Of a DNA stretch of 64,000 nucleotides, positions 51,187 through 60,204 are shown in pieces. Both the position numbers and the translations under genes were made by a program. Position 1 is the first letter of the stretch; the number at the start of each line of letters is the position of its first letter. The notes beneath the pieces were generated by a model. The model was not told the DNA's origin, did no database searches, and saw only the letters and a program-made list of their open reading frames with translations. The stretch comes from Microbacterium ureisolvens (GTDB taxonomy: Bacteria > Actinomycetota > Actinomycetes > Actinomycetales > Microbacteriaceae): NCBI RefSeq assembly GCF_015278315.1, contig NZ_JADIJE010000006.1, forward strand, positions 186,001 to 250,000. Direction: 5' to 3'.

Positions 51187-51657
51187 TCAGACTCCCAGCA
51201 TCGTGCGCAGGCGGGCGACGTGGCCGGTTGCCCGCACGTTGTAGAGCGCGTGCGAGATGCGCCCCTTCTCGTCGATCACGAACGTCGAGCGGATGACGCC
51301 CATGAACGTCTTGCCGTAGTTGACCTTCTCGCCCCAGACGGCGTACTTCTCGTGCACCTTGTGGTCGGGGTCGCTGAGGAGGTCGTAGGTGAGCCCGTCG
51401 CGCTCGCGGAAGCGGCGGAGCTTCTCGGGCTGGTCGCGCGAGATCCCGAGGATCGTGTACCCGGCGGCCTGCAGCGGGGCCAGGCTGTCGCGGAAGTCGC
51501 ACGCCTCCTTCGTGCACCCGGGCGTCATCGCCTCGGGGTAGAAGAAGAGGATCACGCGCCCGCCGCGGAGGTCCTTCAGCGTCACTTCGCGGTCGTCCTG
51601 GTCGACGAGGGTGAAGGCGGGGGCGAGGGAGCCGGGTTCGAGGCGCGTCGTGGTCAC
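51187..51657 (-). CDS. bcp: thioredoxin-dependent thiol peroxidase (Bcp/PrxQ type)
   Basis: This is a 156-residue peroxiredoxin that reduces hydroperoxides. The peroxidatic Cys is in MTPGCTKEACDFRDS (Cys48, with the resolving-type Cys53 five residues on, as in BCP/PrxQ). FFYPEAMTPGC and the later FVIDEKGRI complete the fold. FYPEA replaces the more common FYPKA. It is read toward the membrane-protein gene. TAGAGT (51669-51664) lies 6 nt before the GTG start, again a leaderless arrangement. Its role fits with nearby sigR-rsrA. Confidence 0.93.
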   Translation of the reverse strand: MTTTRLEPGSLAPAFTLVDQDDREVTLKDLRGGRVILFFYPEAMTPGCTKEACDFRDSLAPLQAAGYTILGISRDQPEKLRRFRERDGLTYDLLSDPDHKVHEKYAVWGEKVNYGKTFMGVIRSTFVIDEKGRISHALYNVRATGHVARLRTMLGV

Positions 51658-51752
51658 CGTCCCACTCTAGGCGTCGGCCCGGCGCGGCCTGCCGGCGCGC
51701 GGGCCGCCGGCACAGGCCACCGCCGGCGTGGGGGCGGCGGAGCGGGGTGCGC

Positions 51753-52814
51753 CTAGGCTCCCGGCTCCTGCGCCTTCTTCGCGAAGGTCTCCAGCAGCCG
51801 CTGGAGCGAGTCCAGGCGCGCCGCGCCGCCGGGGCCGAGCCGTCCTTCCTCGACCGCCTCGACGATCGCGCAGTCAGGGGCATCCGGCAGGTGGGTGCAG
51901 CCGCGCGGGCACTCCTGCGCGATCTCGTCGAGGTCGGTGAACGCGCGGAGGATGTTCGCCGGATCGACGTGGCCCAGGCCGAACGAGCGCACGCCGGGAG
52001 TGTCGATCACCCAGCCGTTCCCGTTCTCGCCGCGGTAGCGCAGCGACACCGTCGAGCTCGACGTGTGCCGACCGCGGCCGGTGACGACGTTGACGTGACC
52101 CGTCGCACGACGTGCGTCGGGAACCAGCGCGTTGACCAGCGTCGACTTGCCGACGCCGGAGTGACCGACGAACACGGTGGAGTGACCCTCGAGCGCCGCG
52201 CCGATCCGCTCGAGGGGCATCTCCTCCTTGCCGCTCGTGAACACGTCGAGGTCGAGCCCTTCGAAGTGCGCGAGGAACTCCGCGGGGTCGGCCAGGTCGG
52301 TCTTCGTCACGACGAGGAGGGGACGGATGCCGGCATCCAGCGCCGCCACGAGATAGCGGTCCACGAGGCGGGGGCGCGGTTCGGGGTCGGCCGCGGCGAC
52401 CACCACGAGCATCTGGTCGGCGTTGGCGACGATCACGCGCTCGACCTGATCGGTGTCGTCGGCGCTGCGGCGCAGCAGCGAGGTGCGCTCCTCGATGCCC
52501 ACGATCCGCGCCAGCGTCCCCTCGTCGGCGGAGGTGTCACCCACGACGCGGGCGAGGTCGCCCGTGACGATCGGGGTCTTGCGCAGCTCGCGCGCGCGGG
52601 CGGCCAGCACCGTGCGCTCAGCCGGCAGGTCTTCGTCGACGAGGACGGTGTAGCGCCCCCGGTCGACCCCGAGAACTCGGGCGACCTCGGCGTCGCTGTG
52701 CGCGGGCCGCCGCTTGGTGCGGGGGCGATTGGCCTTGGGGTTGGGCCGCACGCGCACGTCTGCTTCGTCGAACTCCGGCTCGTCGTCGTCGTCGATGTCG
52801 TCGAGCCAGCTCAT
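51753..52814 (-). CDS. rsgA: ribosome small-subunit-dependent GTPase RsgA
   Basis: This is a 353-residue circularly permuted GTPase that helps 30S maturation. An acidic N-terminal extension (MSWLDDIDDDDEPEFDEADV) precedes the OB fold. The G motifs appear in permuted order: G4 VVTKTDLAD near residue 169, G1 GHSGVGKSTLVNAL near 218-231, and G3 DTPGVRSFGLG near 268. The zinc-binding end has CPRGCTHLPDAPDCAI. The start has GGAG upstream. It lies downstream of aroA, 64 nt apart, in the arrangement known from Rv3227-Rv3228. Confidence 0.94.
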   Translation of the reverse strand: MSWLDDIDDDDEPEFDEADVRVRPNPKANRPRTKRRPAHSDAEVARVLGVDRGRYTVLVDEDLPAERTVLAARARELRKTPIVTGDLARVVGDTSADEGTLARIVGIEERTSLLRRSADDTDQVERVIVANADQMLVVVAAADPEPRPRLVDRYLVAALDAGIRPLLVVTKTDLADPAEFLAHFEGLDLDVFTSGKEEMPLERIGAALEGHSTVFVGHSGVGKSTLVNALVPDARRATGHVNVVTGRGRHTSSSTVSLRYRGENGNGWVIDTPGVRSFGLGHVDPANILRAFTDLDEIAQECPRGCTHLPDAPDCAIVEAVEEGRLGPGGAARLDSLQRLLETFAKKAQEPGA

Positions 52815-52878
52815 GCGGTCGCTCCGGGTCGGTTCACCTGATCATCCCGATCGCTCTGCCGAGCCTTCACGCGCCGTC

Positions 52879-54252
52879 TCACGAGGCGCGCATCGTCTCC
52901 TCGGAGACATTCCCGTCGGCGCTGTCGCCGTCCAGCATCCGCTGCCAGATCTGCGGGAACTCGGGCATCGTCTTCGCTGTGGTGCCGATGTCGTCGACCT
53001 CGACGCCGGGGACCGCGAGGCCGATGAGGGCGCCCGTGGTCGCCATGCGGTGGTCGTGGTGGGCGCGCCACGTGCCGCCGTGGAGCGGTCGCGGGACGAT
53101 GCGGATGCCGTCGGCCAGCTCGTCGGCCTCGCCGCCGAGACGGCGCAGCTCGGCGACCAGTGCCGCGATGCGATCGGTCTCATGCCCTCGGATGTGGCCG
53201 ATGCCGTGCAGGGTCGACGGCGACTCGGCGAAGGCGGCGAGGGCGAAGATCGTGGGGGTGAGCTCGCCCGCGGCCGACAGGTCGAGATCGACGCCCTGGA
53301 TGCCGGCGCCGGCGGTCACGGTGAGCGCTCCGCCACGACGCACGACGCGCGCCCCCATGAGCGACAGGATCTCGGTGAGCATGGCACCCGGCTGCGTCGA
53401 GTGCGCAGGCCAGCCGGTGATCGACACGGAGCCGCCTGCGACCATCGCGGCAGCGAGGAAGGGCGCGGCGTTGGAGAGGTCGGGCTCGATCGCGACATCC
53501 TTGCCGCGAATCGGCCCGGCAGGCACGATCCACTCGCCGACCGCGGGGCGCTCCACGTGGACGCCGCGATGGGCGAGCGCCTCGACCGTCATGTCGATGT
53601 GGGGGATGCTCGGGAGCCGAGGGCCGGAATGGCGCAGCTGCAGGCCGACGTCGAACCGCGGTGCTGCCAGCAGCAGTCCCGACACGAACTGGCTCGAGGC
53701 GCTGGCGTCGATCGTGACCTCGCCGCCGCGCACGTGGCCGTGGCCGCGGATGATGAAGGGGAGCGCCCAGTGGCCGCCGTCGTCGATGTCGACGCCGACG
53801 TCGCGCAGCGCCGTGATCATCGCGCCCATCGGACGGTGCAGCGCGCTCTCGTGGGCGGTGAGGGTGACATCGCCGCGGGCGAAGCCGCCCAGCCCGGCGA
53901 CGAAGCGCATGACGGTGCCGGCCTGCCCGCAGTTCACCTCGGTGTCGCCGTGGAGCGGCCAGACCGGTGTGACCTCGATGTCGTCCCCGTACCGGCCGGT
54001 GGCCTCGACCAGCTCGATGCCCACTCCCAGGGAGCGCAGCGCCTCGATCATGCGGGTCGAGTCGTCGGAGTGGAGCGGGGCGATCAGGCGGCTCGGACCG
54101 TCGGCCAGGGCGGCGAGGATGAGCTCGCGATTCGTCAGCGATTTCGAGCCGGGCACGGTCACGGTGGCGTGCAGCGGCCCGCCCGCGACGGGCGCGCTCC
54201 AGTGGCCGCCGTCGATCGACTCGGAAGTAGGGGAATACCCGTCGGCTGTCAT
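52879..54252 (-). CDS. aroA: 3-phosphoshikimate 1-carboxyvinyltransferase
   Basis: This is the 457-residue EPSP synthase of the shikimate pathway; it joins PEP to shikimate-3-phosphate. The N-terminal binding loop is [20 protein letters not shown] (near residue 34-53), the [15 protein letters not shown] motif lies near 107, and the later RHVHR-like RPMGAM and [16 protein letters not shown] segments are present. The sequence resembles class I enzymes. It is divergent from sigR, and its first codons contain the sigR -35 element GGAAT at 54232-54236. The start ATG lacks an obvious ribosome site. Confidence 0.95.
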   Translation of the reverse strand: MTADGYSPTSESIDGGHWSAPVAGGPLHATVTVPGSKSLTNRELILAALADGPSRLIAPLHSDDSTRMIEALRSLGVGIELVEATGRYGDDIEVTPVWPLHGDTEVNCGQAGTVMRFVAGLGGFARGDVTLTAHESALHRPMGAMITALRDVGVDIDDGGHWALPFIIRGHGHVRGGEVTIDASASSQFVSGLLLAAPRFDVGLQLRHSGPRLPSIPHIDMTVEALAHRGVHVERPAVGEWIVPAGPIRGKDVAIEPDLSNAAPFLAAAMVAGGSVSITGWPAHSTQPGAMLTEILSLMGARVVRRGGALTVTAGAGIQGVDLDLSAAGELTPTIFALAAFAESPSTLHGIGHIRGHETDRIAALVAELRRLGGEADELADGIRIVPRPLHGGTWRAHHDHRMATTGALIGLAVPGVEVDDIGTTAKTMPEFPQIWQRMLDGDSADGNVSEETMRAS

Positions 54253-54258
54253 CGGGTT
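54232..54258 (+). promoter_or_regulatory. SigR/SigH-type promoter upstream of sigR
   Basis: GGAAT (54232-54236) and GTT (54256-54258) are 19 nt apart, matching the sigma-R/SigH consensus (GGAAT, N18 to N19, GTT). It would start near 54266, upstream of an in-frame ATG at 54315, giving a longer sigma isoform. This is the arrangement of autoregulated sigR in Streptomyces. The -35 lies inside the divergent aroA gene. Confidence 0.6.
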
Positions 54259-54419
54259 CTACCCTACTGAACCCGGCGGACGCAGCCGGGGAGCCACCCA
54301 CCGAGCGGAGCCGGATGTTCGCCACTCTCGATCGCCTCGATCTCGGGGCGTCCCTGGACAGCGAGCCTGTCCCGTCCGTCCCAGGCGGCCTGCAACCGGC
54401 CGCCGTAGACTGGCGCGTG

Positions 54420-55037
54420 ATGAGCGAATCGACCGATCAGGCTGCCCCGGCGGAGCAGGTGCAGGACCCGCGTGCGCAGTTCGAAGAGCAGGCGCTGCCC
54501 TTCATGGACCAGCTGTACGCCGCGGCGATGCGCATGACCCGCAACCCCGCGGACGCGGCCGACCTCGTGCAGGAGACGTTCGTCAAGGCGTTCGCGTCGT
54601 GGAAGACCTTCACGCAGGGCACGAATCTCAAGGCGTGGCTGTACCGCATCCTGACGAACACCTACATCAACACCTATCGCAAGAAGCAGCGCGAGCCGTA
54701 CCAGGGCACCATCGACGAGCTCGAGGACTGGCAGCTCGGCGGCGCCGAATCGACCACCGCGACGAGCACCCGCTCGGCGGAGGCCGAGGCGATCGACCAC
54801 ATGCCCGCGTCGGTCGTCAAAGACGCGCTGCAGTCCATCCCGGAGGATTTCCGGCTGGCGGTGTACCTCGCCGACGTCGAGGGCTTCGCCTACCAGGAGA
54901 TCGCCGACATCATGAAGACCCCGATCGGCACGGTCATGAGCCGTCTGCACCGTGGCAGGCGCATGCTGCGTGAACTGCTCGCCGACTATGCAAGAGAGCG
55001 CGGCATCGCCACTGCCGCCACGAGGAGCACGAAATGA
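54420..55037 (+). CDS. sigR: oxidative-stress ECF sigma factor SigR/SigH
   Basis: This is a 205-residue ECF sigma factor for the thiol-oxidation response. Region 2 has [27 protein letters not shown] and [19 protein letters not shown], and region 4 has [40 protein letters not shown]. This matches SigR of Streptomyces and SigH of mycobacteria. The ATG at 54420 (or GTG 54417) follows TAGACT (54406-54411), a leaderless or near-leaderless start; an in-frame ATG at 54315 behind GGAG adds 35 residues and would be read from the SigR-type promoter. rsrA overlaps its stop. Confidence 0.93.
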   Translation: MSESTDQAAPAEQVQDPRAQFEEQALPFMDQLYAAAMRMTRNPADAADLVQETFVKAFASWKTFTQGTNLKAWLYRILTNTYINTYRKKQREPYQGTIDELEDWQLGGAESTTATSTRSAEAEAIDHMPASVVKDALQSIPEDFRLAVYLADVEGFAYQEIADIMKTPIGTVMSRLHRGRRMLRELLADYARERGIATAATRSTK

Positions 55038-55279
55038 CCGACTGCGGCTGCGAGAAGGCCCGGCGCGACCTGGAGGAGTACCTGCGCAACGAGGTCTGCA
55101 AGACCGAGCACTCCGACATCGCCGAGCACCTGGAGCATTGCGCGAGCTGCCGCGACGAGGCCCTCGTCGCGCGCACGCTCACCGAGGTGGTGGCGCGCGC
55201 CTGCAAGGAGAGCGCACCCGAGGAGCTGCGGGACCAGGTGCTCGCCAAGCTGCGGCAGGCGCAGGCCGTCCACGGCTGA
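55034..55279 (+). CDS. rsrA: zinc-binding redox anti-sigma factor RsrA/RshA
   Basis: This is an 81-residue anti-sigma factor of the ZAS family. His32, Cys36 and Cys39 form the HXXXCXXC core (HLEHCASC), and Cys4, Cys6 and Cys22 are nearby, so a disulphide can form under oxidation and release SigR. The helical end ([18 protein letters not shown]) fits the sigma-binding helices. It overlaps sigR by ATGA, so the pair is coupled. In actinobacteria this module senses mycothiol/thioredoxin-linked stress. Confidence 0.93.
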   Translation: MTDCGCEKARRDLEEYLRNEVCKTEHSDIAEHLEHCASCRDEALVARTLTEVVARACKESAPEELRDQVLAKLRQAQAVHG

Positions 55280-55314
55280 TCCGGCGACACCGCACGGTCG
55301 CCGCAGCCTGCGGG

Positions 55315-56220
55315 TCAGCCCGCCGGACGGAAGATCGTGAGCGCCCCCGGCGCGACGTCCACCGTCAGCGGCAGCGCGCCGATCGGGTCGCCGTCGGCGT
55401 ACGCGGTGACGCCGGGGGCCGAGAGCCGCACCGAGCGGACGCGTCGCGTCGAGACCTGCGGCACGTCGGCGTGGGTGCCGCGGTAGACGCGCGGCAGGAG
55501 GCGCAAGAGGCGCAGCCGCCCGGCGGGCCGGACCAGCACGACGTCCAGCAGTCCGTCGGCCGGATCGGCCTCGGGACAGATCGGGATGCCGCCGCCGTAG
55601 GTGCGACCGTTGCCGACGGTCGCCATCACGAGGTCGCCCGCGACCCGTTCGCGCGACCCGTCGGCCAGCTCGAGGTCGACCTCGTAGGGGATGCCGGCGA
55701 GCGTCAGGAACTCGACGAGGATCGCGATGTTGTAGCGCGAACCGCCTCGCGGCCACCGCATGGCGTTGGCGCGGTCGTTCACCTTGGAGTCGAATCCGCT
55801 GGCGAGCACCGATCCGAAGTAGCGGGTCGACCCGCCGTCATCCGTCACCCGCGCGAGGTCCACGCGGCGGGTCGCGCCGCCGGCGATCGCGTCCGCGGCT
55901 GCGGCGACGTCGAGTTCGCGCAGCCCCAGAGTCGTGGCGAAGTCGTTGCCGGTGCCGGAGGGCACGATCCCGAGGGGGATGCCGGTGCCGGCGAGCTCCT
56001 GGATCGCCAGGTTCACCGTCCCGTCGCCGCCGGCGACGGCCACCGCGTCGACCCCGACGCCGATCGCGGTGCGCAGCAGCTCGGACGACTCCGCCGCACT
56101 GCCGCCGCTGAGGATCGTCGTCTGCACGCCCCGGGCGCGCAGCCGCTCGGCAGCCTTCGTCGCCGCTCCGGCGTGCGCACCGGCCCGCGCCGCCGGGTTG
56201 GCGAGGAGGGCGACCCTCAT
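55315..56220 (-). CDS. dagK: diacylglycerol kinase family lipid kinase
   Basis: This is a 301-residue kinase of the DagK/YegS/Rv2252 type. The nucleotide-binding start MRVALLANPAARAGAHAG precedes GGDGTVNLAIQELAGTGIPLGIVPSGTGNDFATTLGL (given in parts: GGDGTVN, then PSGTGNDFA), the catalytic loop. The C-terminal beta domain carries NGRTYGGGIPICPEADPADG. It phosphorylates lipids such as diacylglycerol. It overlaps the flavoprotein gene upstream (start ATG 56220 is inside that gene's last codons), so the two are one operon, as Rv2251-Rv2252. Confidence 0.9.
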   Translation of the reverse strand: MRVALLANPAARAGAHAGAATKAAERLRARGVQTTILSGGSAAESSELLRTAIGVGVDAVAVAGGDGTVNLAIQELAGTGIPLGIVPSGTGNDFATTLGLRELDVAAAADAIAGGATRRVDLARVTDDGGSTRYFGSVLASGFDSKVNDRANAMRWPRGGSRYNIAILVEFLTLAGIPYEVDLELADGSRERVAGDLVMATVGNGRTYGGGIPICPEADPADGLLDVVLVRPAGRLRLLRLLPRVYRGTHADVPQVSTRRVRSVRLSAPGVTAYADGDPIGALPLTVDVAPGALTIFRPAG

Positions 56221-57887
56221 GCCTCCTCCGCCGGTGAGGCGGGGGAGACCAGGGCGCCCGGATTCATGATGCCGTTGGGGTCGAGCACGCCCTTGACCGC
56301 CTGCAGCACCGCTGCCCCGAGCGGCCCGATCTCCTCCTCGAGGTAGCGGCGATGGTCCCGCCCGACGGCGTGGTGATGGGTGATCGTGCCGCGAGCGCGG
56401 ACGATCGCGTGGGACGCGGCATCCTTCGCCCCCGCCCACTGAGTCTGCGGATCCTCGGTCAGCGCGGCCACCACGGTGAAGTAGAGCGAGGCGCCCGCCG
56501 GATAGACGTGCGAGATGTGGCACAGCACGATCGGCTTGGTGCCCGCCGCCGCGAGGCTGTCGGTGAGCGCAGCCGTCACCTCCGACTTCAACGCCGGAAG
56601 GTTCGCCCAGGTCGTCGCCGTCTCGAGCGTCTCGGCCAGCACGCCGATGTCCATCAGCGTGTCGCGCAGCGCCGGTGAGGCGAAGCGTCCGCGCTCCCAC
56701 GAGCGGGCCGGGTCCTCGCCGCGCGAGGCCCCGCCGTGCGCGGCGAAGACGGCGTCGAGGGCGTCGCGCGTCGCCTCGGCCTCGGCGGGCGTCGCCCCCT
56801 CGAACGTGGCGACGGCGAGGCATCCTCGCATCCGGGTGAGGTGCCCGCCCATCGCGGCGTTCACGCGCGTCTCGGTCTCGTCGCTGAGCCGCAGGACGGT
56901 GGGACGGATGCCGCGCTGCGTCGCATCGCGGAAAGCCGACGCCCCCGCTGCGAAGTCGGGGAACGACCAGGCCCGGTACGCGGTGGCGGCAGGCGCGGGG
57001 CGGATGCGCACCGTGACCTCGGTCAGGACGCCGAAGGCGCCCTCGGAGCCGAGGAGCAGCTCGCGCAGATCGGGGCCGGCGGCGCTGGCCGGCGACCGGC
57101 CGAGATCGAGCTCGCCCGCGGGGGTGGCCGCGCGGACCGCGTGCACGAGGTCGTCGAAGCGCCCGTAACCGCGCGAGGCCTGACCGCTCGAGCGCGTCGC
57201 CGCGAACCCGCCGAGGGAGGCGTATTCGAAGCTCTGCGGAAAGTGGCCCAGCGTGAAGCCCCGCGCCCGCAGGAGCTCCTCAGCCTGCGGGCCGGTCGTG
57301 CCGGCGCCGAATGCGGCCAGCAGTGAGACATCGTCGAGGTCGAGCAGCGCGGCGGTGCGCGAGAGATCCAGGGCGATCACGGAGTCGTGCGCGCCGCGCA
57401 CCGGGTCGACGCCGCCGACGACCGACGTGCCGCCGCCGAACGGCACGACGGCGATCCCACGCTGGTCGCACAGCCGGAGCACCGCGGCGACCTCGTCGTG
57501 TCCGGCGGGGGAGACGACGGCATCGGGAGCCGCCTGGGGGTCGTCGAGACGCCGCCGCAGCAGGTCGGGCGTGCTCTTGCCGCCCAGGTGCAGCGTGCGC
57601 ACGGCGTCGTCGCGGGTCGCGTGCTCCGCACCGACGACGGCGGCGAGGTCGGCGAGGTCGGCGTCGGTCAGCAGGGAGGCCGTCAGCGCCGGCGCCGCGC
57701 GACGCGGCACCGGGTGCGCCTTTCCGGGCAGCAGTGTCGCCACGATCGCCTTGGCCGCAGCCGGCAGGCGCGCAGGTTGCGTGCCCCACGCGTCCCACGC
57801 GCCACGTGGGCGCGGGGCCGGGACAGCCAGCGGTCGGCGCGTGGGCGCGGGCTCGCGGGCGGGATCGGAGTGCGCCGTCGCAACCAT
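56217..57887 (-). CDS. FAD-binding oxidoreductase, alkyl-DHAP synthase-like
   Basis: This is a 556-residue flavoprotein of the AGPS (alkyldihydroxyacetonephosphate synthase) group. The FAD-binding-4 domain has AVVPFGGGTSVVGGVDP near residue 160 and FPQSFEYASLGGFAATRSSGQ near 225-245. The C-terminal oxidase fold has CHISHVYPAGASLYFTVVA, TITHHHAVGRDH and the closing KGVLDPNGIMNPG. The HHHAVG stretch is the AGPS signature. Linked to dagK and divergent from tetR-glpD, as in M. tuberculosis Rv2249c-Rv2252, it points to ether-lipid or alkylglycerol metabolism. CATACT (57899-57894) lies 6 nt upstream of ATG 57887. Confidence 0.87.
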   Translation of the reverse strand: MVATAHSDPAREPAPTRRPLAVPAPRPRGAWDAWGTQPARLPAAAKAIVATLLPGKAHPVPRRAAPALTASLLTDADLADLAAVVGAEHATRDDAVRTLHLGGKSTPDLLRRRLDDPQAAPDAVVSPAGHDEVAAVLRLCDQRGIAVVPFGGGTSVVGGVDPVRGAHDSVIALDLSRTAALLDLDDVSLLAAFGAGTTGPQAEELLRARGFTLGHFPQSFEYASLGGFAATRSSGQASRGYGRFDDLVHAVRAATPAGELDLGRSPASAAGPDLRELLLGSEGAFGVLTEVTVRIRPAPAATAYRAWSFPDFAAGASAFRDATQRGIRPTVLRLSDETETRVNAAMGGHLTRMRGCLAVATFEGATPAEAEATRDALDAVFAAHGGASRGEDPARSWERGRFASPALRDTLMDIGVLAETLETATTWANLPALKSEVTAALTDSLAAAGTKPIVLCHISHVYPAGASLYFTVVAALTEDPQTQWAGAKDAASHAIVRARGTITHHHAVGRDHRRYLEEEIGPLGAAVLQAVKGVLDPNGIMNPGALVSPASPAEEA

Positions 57888-57921
57888 GGCGACAGTATGA
57901 CACATTCTGTATGGTTGTCAC
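57888..57921. promoter_or_regulatory. 34-bp divergent operator/promoter between the flavoprotein gene and tetR
   Basis: Start codons are 34 bp apart. GTGACA (57921-57916) and CATACT (57899-57894) form a leftward promoter with a 16-nt spacer; TATGGT (57910-57915) is a rightward -10 placed 6 nt before the tetR ATG. GACA (57891-57894) and TGTC (57916-57919) are the ends of an imperfect inverted repeat spanning most of the gap. It is a natural target for the TetR protein encoded next to it. Confidence 0.55.
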
Positions 57922-58527
57922 ATGGCCGACGGAGTGCCCGACACCGAGACCGCGATCCTCGATGCGGCGCTCGCCGAGGTGCTCGCCCACGGGATCCGGC
58001 GGACGACAGCCTCCGACATCGCCCGCCGCTGCGGTATCGCGCGGCAGACGCTGTACCGCTACTGGCCCGATGCTCAGGCCGTCTTCGCCGCCCTCGTCAC
58101 ACGCGAGCTCCTCGCGGCGCTGCCGGCCGGTCAGAAGGGTTGCGACGACCTCGACCAGCTCGTGACACTCCTCGTCGAGACGGCGGACCGGGTGCGCCGC
58201 CTGCCACTGGTCGACCGGCTGCGCGACACCGACCCCGAGCTGTTCGCCCGCTACATCCTCGACCGGCTGGGCACCAGCCAGCGCGCCATCCACGCCGAGA
58301 CGGCCGCGCGCCTCGCCGAAGGGCAGCGTGCAGGCTACGTGCGTCCGGGTGACCCCGTGCAGCTGGCCGCGATGGTGCTGCTGATCGCGCAGTCGGCCGT
58401 GCAGTCCGCACCGCTGGTCGCCGAATGGCTTCCCGACGACGCGTGGCGCGTCGAGCTCTCGCAGGCCTTGCGCGGCTACCTCATGCCGATCGGCGACCTC
58501 GCGCGGCGCGCGAAGGAGGGGAGATGA
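57922..58527 (+). CDS. TetR-family transcriptional regulator
   Basis: This is a 201-residue repressor. Its N-terminal helix-turn-helix reads ETAILDAALAEVLAHGIRRTTASDIARRCGIARQTLYRYWPD (seen in the parts ILDAALAEVLAHGIRRTTASDIA and GIARQTLYRYW). The variable ligand domain holds DTDPELFARYILDRLGTSQRAIHAE. It probably controls its own operon with glpD and the divergent flavoprotein-dagK operon. Its stop overlaps glpD by ATGA. A leaderless start is suggested by TATGGT 6 nt upstream. Confidence 0.9.
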   Translation: MADGVPDTETAILDAALAEVLAHGIRRTTASDIARRCGIARQTLYRYWPDAQAVFAALVTRELLAALPAGQKGCDDLDQLVTLLVETADRVRRLPLVDRLRDTDPELFARYILDRLGTSQRAIHAETAARLAEGQRAGYVRPGDPVQLAAMVLLIAQSAVQSAPLVAEWLPDDAWRVELSQALRGYLMPIGDLARRAKEGR

Positions 58528-60077
58528 GCATGCGGATCGCGGGTCGCACGCCCGGCCCCTCGGCGCTCTCGGCCGCGCGCCGCTCGCGTGAGCTCGAGGC
58601 GCTCGGCGATGAGCGCGAGATCGACCTGCTGGTGGTGGGCGGGGGCATCACCGGCGCGGGCATCGCCCTGGATGCCGCGAGCCGGGGCCTTCGGACGGTG
58701 CTGGTCGAACGGCACGATCTCGCGCACGGCACGAGCCGCTTCAGCTCCAAGCTCGTCCACGGCGGCCTGCGCTACCTGGCCTCGGGTCAGATCAACATCG
58801 CGCGCGAGAGCGCGGTGGAGCGCCACGTCCTCCTGACCCGCACCGCGCCGCACCTGACGCGGGCGCTCGCGCAGGTGGTGCCGCTGCACGAGCCCGGTCA
58901 TCTGACGCGGGGCGCGTTCGTCGGACTCGGCTATGAGCTCGGCGACGGCCTGCGCCGCACCGTCGGGACGCCCGGCGCGCTCCTGCCCGGCCCGCGCGCG
59001 ATCGGGCGGGCCGCCACGCTCCGGCTCGCGCCGGCCGTGCGTCCCGAGGGCCTGCGCGGCGGCGTGACCGGCTGGGACGGGCAGCTCATCGACGACGCCC
59101 GGCTCGTCGTCGCCGTCGCTCGGACGGCCGCCGGGTATGGGGCATCCGTCCTCACCCGGGTCGAAGCCCTCTCTGTCACCGGTCGCGATGCGCGCCTGCG
59201 TGACACGGTCACGGGCGAGGCCCTGCACGTCCGCGCCCGCGCGGTCGTGAGCGCGGCGGGCGTGTGGGCCGGCGCGCTCGACCCCGACGTCCGGCTGCGC
59301 CCGAGCCGCGGAACCCACCTCGTCGTGTCGACGGAGCGATTGGGCGGGTCCGACGTGTCGCTCACCGTTCCGATCCCGGGATCGTCGAGCCGCTTCGTCT
59401 TCACGCTTCCCACCCAGCACGGCCGCACCTACGTCGGCCTGACGGACGTGCCCGCCGACGGACCGGTCCCCGACGTCGCCCACGCGACTGAAGCCGAGAT
59501 CGAGATGCTGCTGAGCACCGTCAACACGGTGCTCGCCCGACCGCTCGGGCGGGACGACGTGCTCGCGACGTTCGCGGGTCTGAGGCCGCTCCTCGCCGCC
59601 GCGCCCGACGGCGACACCAGCGACCTGTCGCGGCGGCACGCGATCATCGAGTCGGCGACCGGGGTGCTGAGCGTCGTCGGGGGCAAGCTGACCACCTACC
59701 GGCGCATGGCGGAGGACGCCGTGGACGCCGTCATCCGGCGCGACCCGTCCTTCCGCTCGCGGCCGTCGCCGACCCGCACGATCCCGCTCGTGGGCGCGTG
59801 GCCGCGGCACCGGCTGGGCGAGATCGCCGCGACCCCTCGCCTCGTGCGCCGCTTCGGCGCGGAGGCGCCGTTCGCGGCGTCCCTTCCCGACGGCCCCGCG
59901 GCGGCGTGCGGCGTCACAGCGCAAGAGCTGCAGTGGGGCGTCGAGGTCGAGGGCGCGCTGAGCGTCGCCGACCTGCTCGACCGTCGCACGCGACTCGGCC
60001 TGGTCGCTGCCGACCGCGAGGAGTCGACGGATGCCGCGACCGCCGCCTTCGAGCGGGCCGGGGTCGAGCCGCTCTGA
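58524..60077 (+). CDS. glpD: glycerol-3-phosphate dehydrogenase (FAD)
   Basis: This is a 517-residue membrane-associated flavoenzyme that oxidises glycerol-3-phosphate to dihydroxyacetone phosphate. The dinucleotide fold is DLLVVGGGITGAGIALDAASRG near residue 35-56, then ERHDLAHGTSRFSSKLVHGGLRYLASG, the GlpD signature. Later motifs include VTGWDGQLIDDARLVV and the closing SVVGGKLTTYRRMAEDAVD near residue 380-400. It is translationally coupled to tetR (ATGA), matching Rv2249c-Rv2250c. Its product DHAP is also the AGPS substrate precursor, which links the two operons. Confidence 0.94.
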   Translation: MSMRIAGRTPGPSALSAARRSRELEALGDEREIDLLVVGGGITGAGIALDAASRGLRTVLVERHDLAHGTSRFSSKLVHGGLRYLASGQINIARESAVERHVLLTRTAPHLTRALAQVVPLHEPGHLTRGAFVGLGYELGDGLRRTVGTPGALLPGPRAIGRAATLRLAPAVRPEGLRGGVTGWDGQLIDDARLVVAVARTAAGYGASVLTRVEALSVTGRDARLRDTVTGEALHVRARAVVSAAGVWAGALDPDVRLRPSRGTHLVVSTERLGGSDVSLTVPIPGSSSRFVFTLPTQHGRTYVGLTDVPADGPVPDVAHATEAEIEMLLSTVNTVLARPLGRDDVLATFAGLRPLLAAAPDGDTSDLSRRHAIIESATGVLSVVGGKLTTYRRMAEDAVDAVIRRDPSFRSRPSPTRTIPLVGAWPRHRLGEIAATPRLVRRFGAEAPFAASLPDGPAAACGVTAQELQWGVEVEGALSVADLLDRRTRLGLVAADREESTDAATAAFERAGVEPL

Positions 60078-60204
60078 CCTGAGGGCCAGCCGGGCAGGAT
60101 GCGCCGCGTCCTCCGCCGCGCGCGAGAGACCGGTTGGCAGGAATCCGCGCGTGATCGGCCGCGGCGCAGGCGCGGGGTGCCGGCGGCGCGACCACACCGG
60201 AGCG

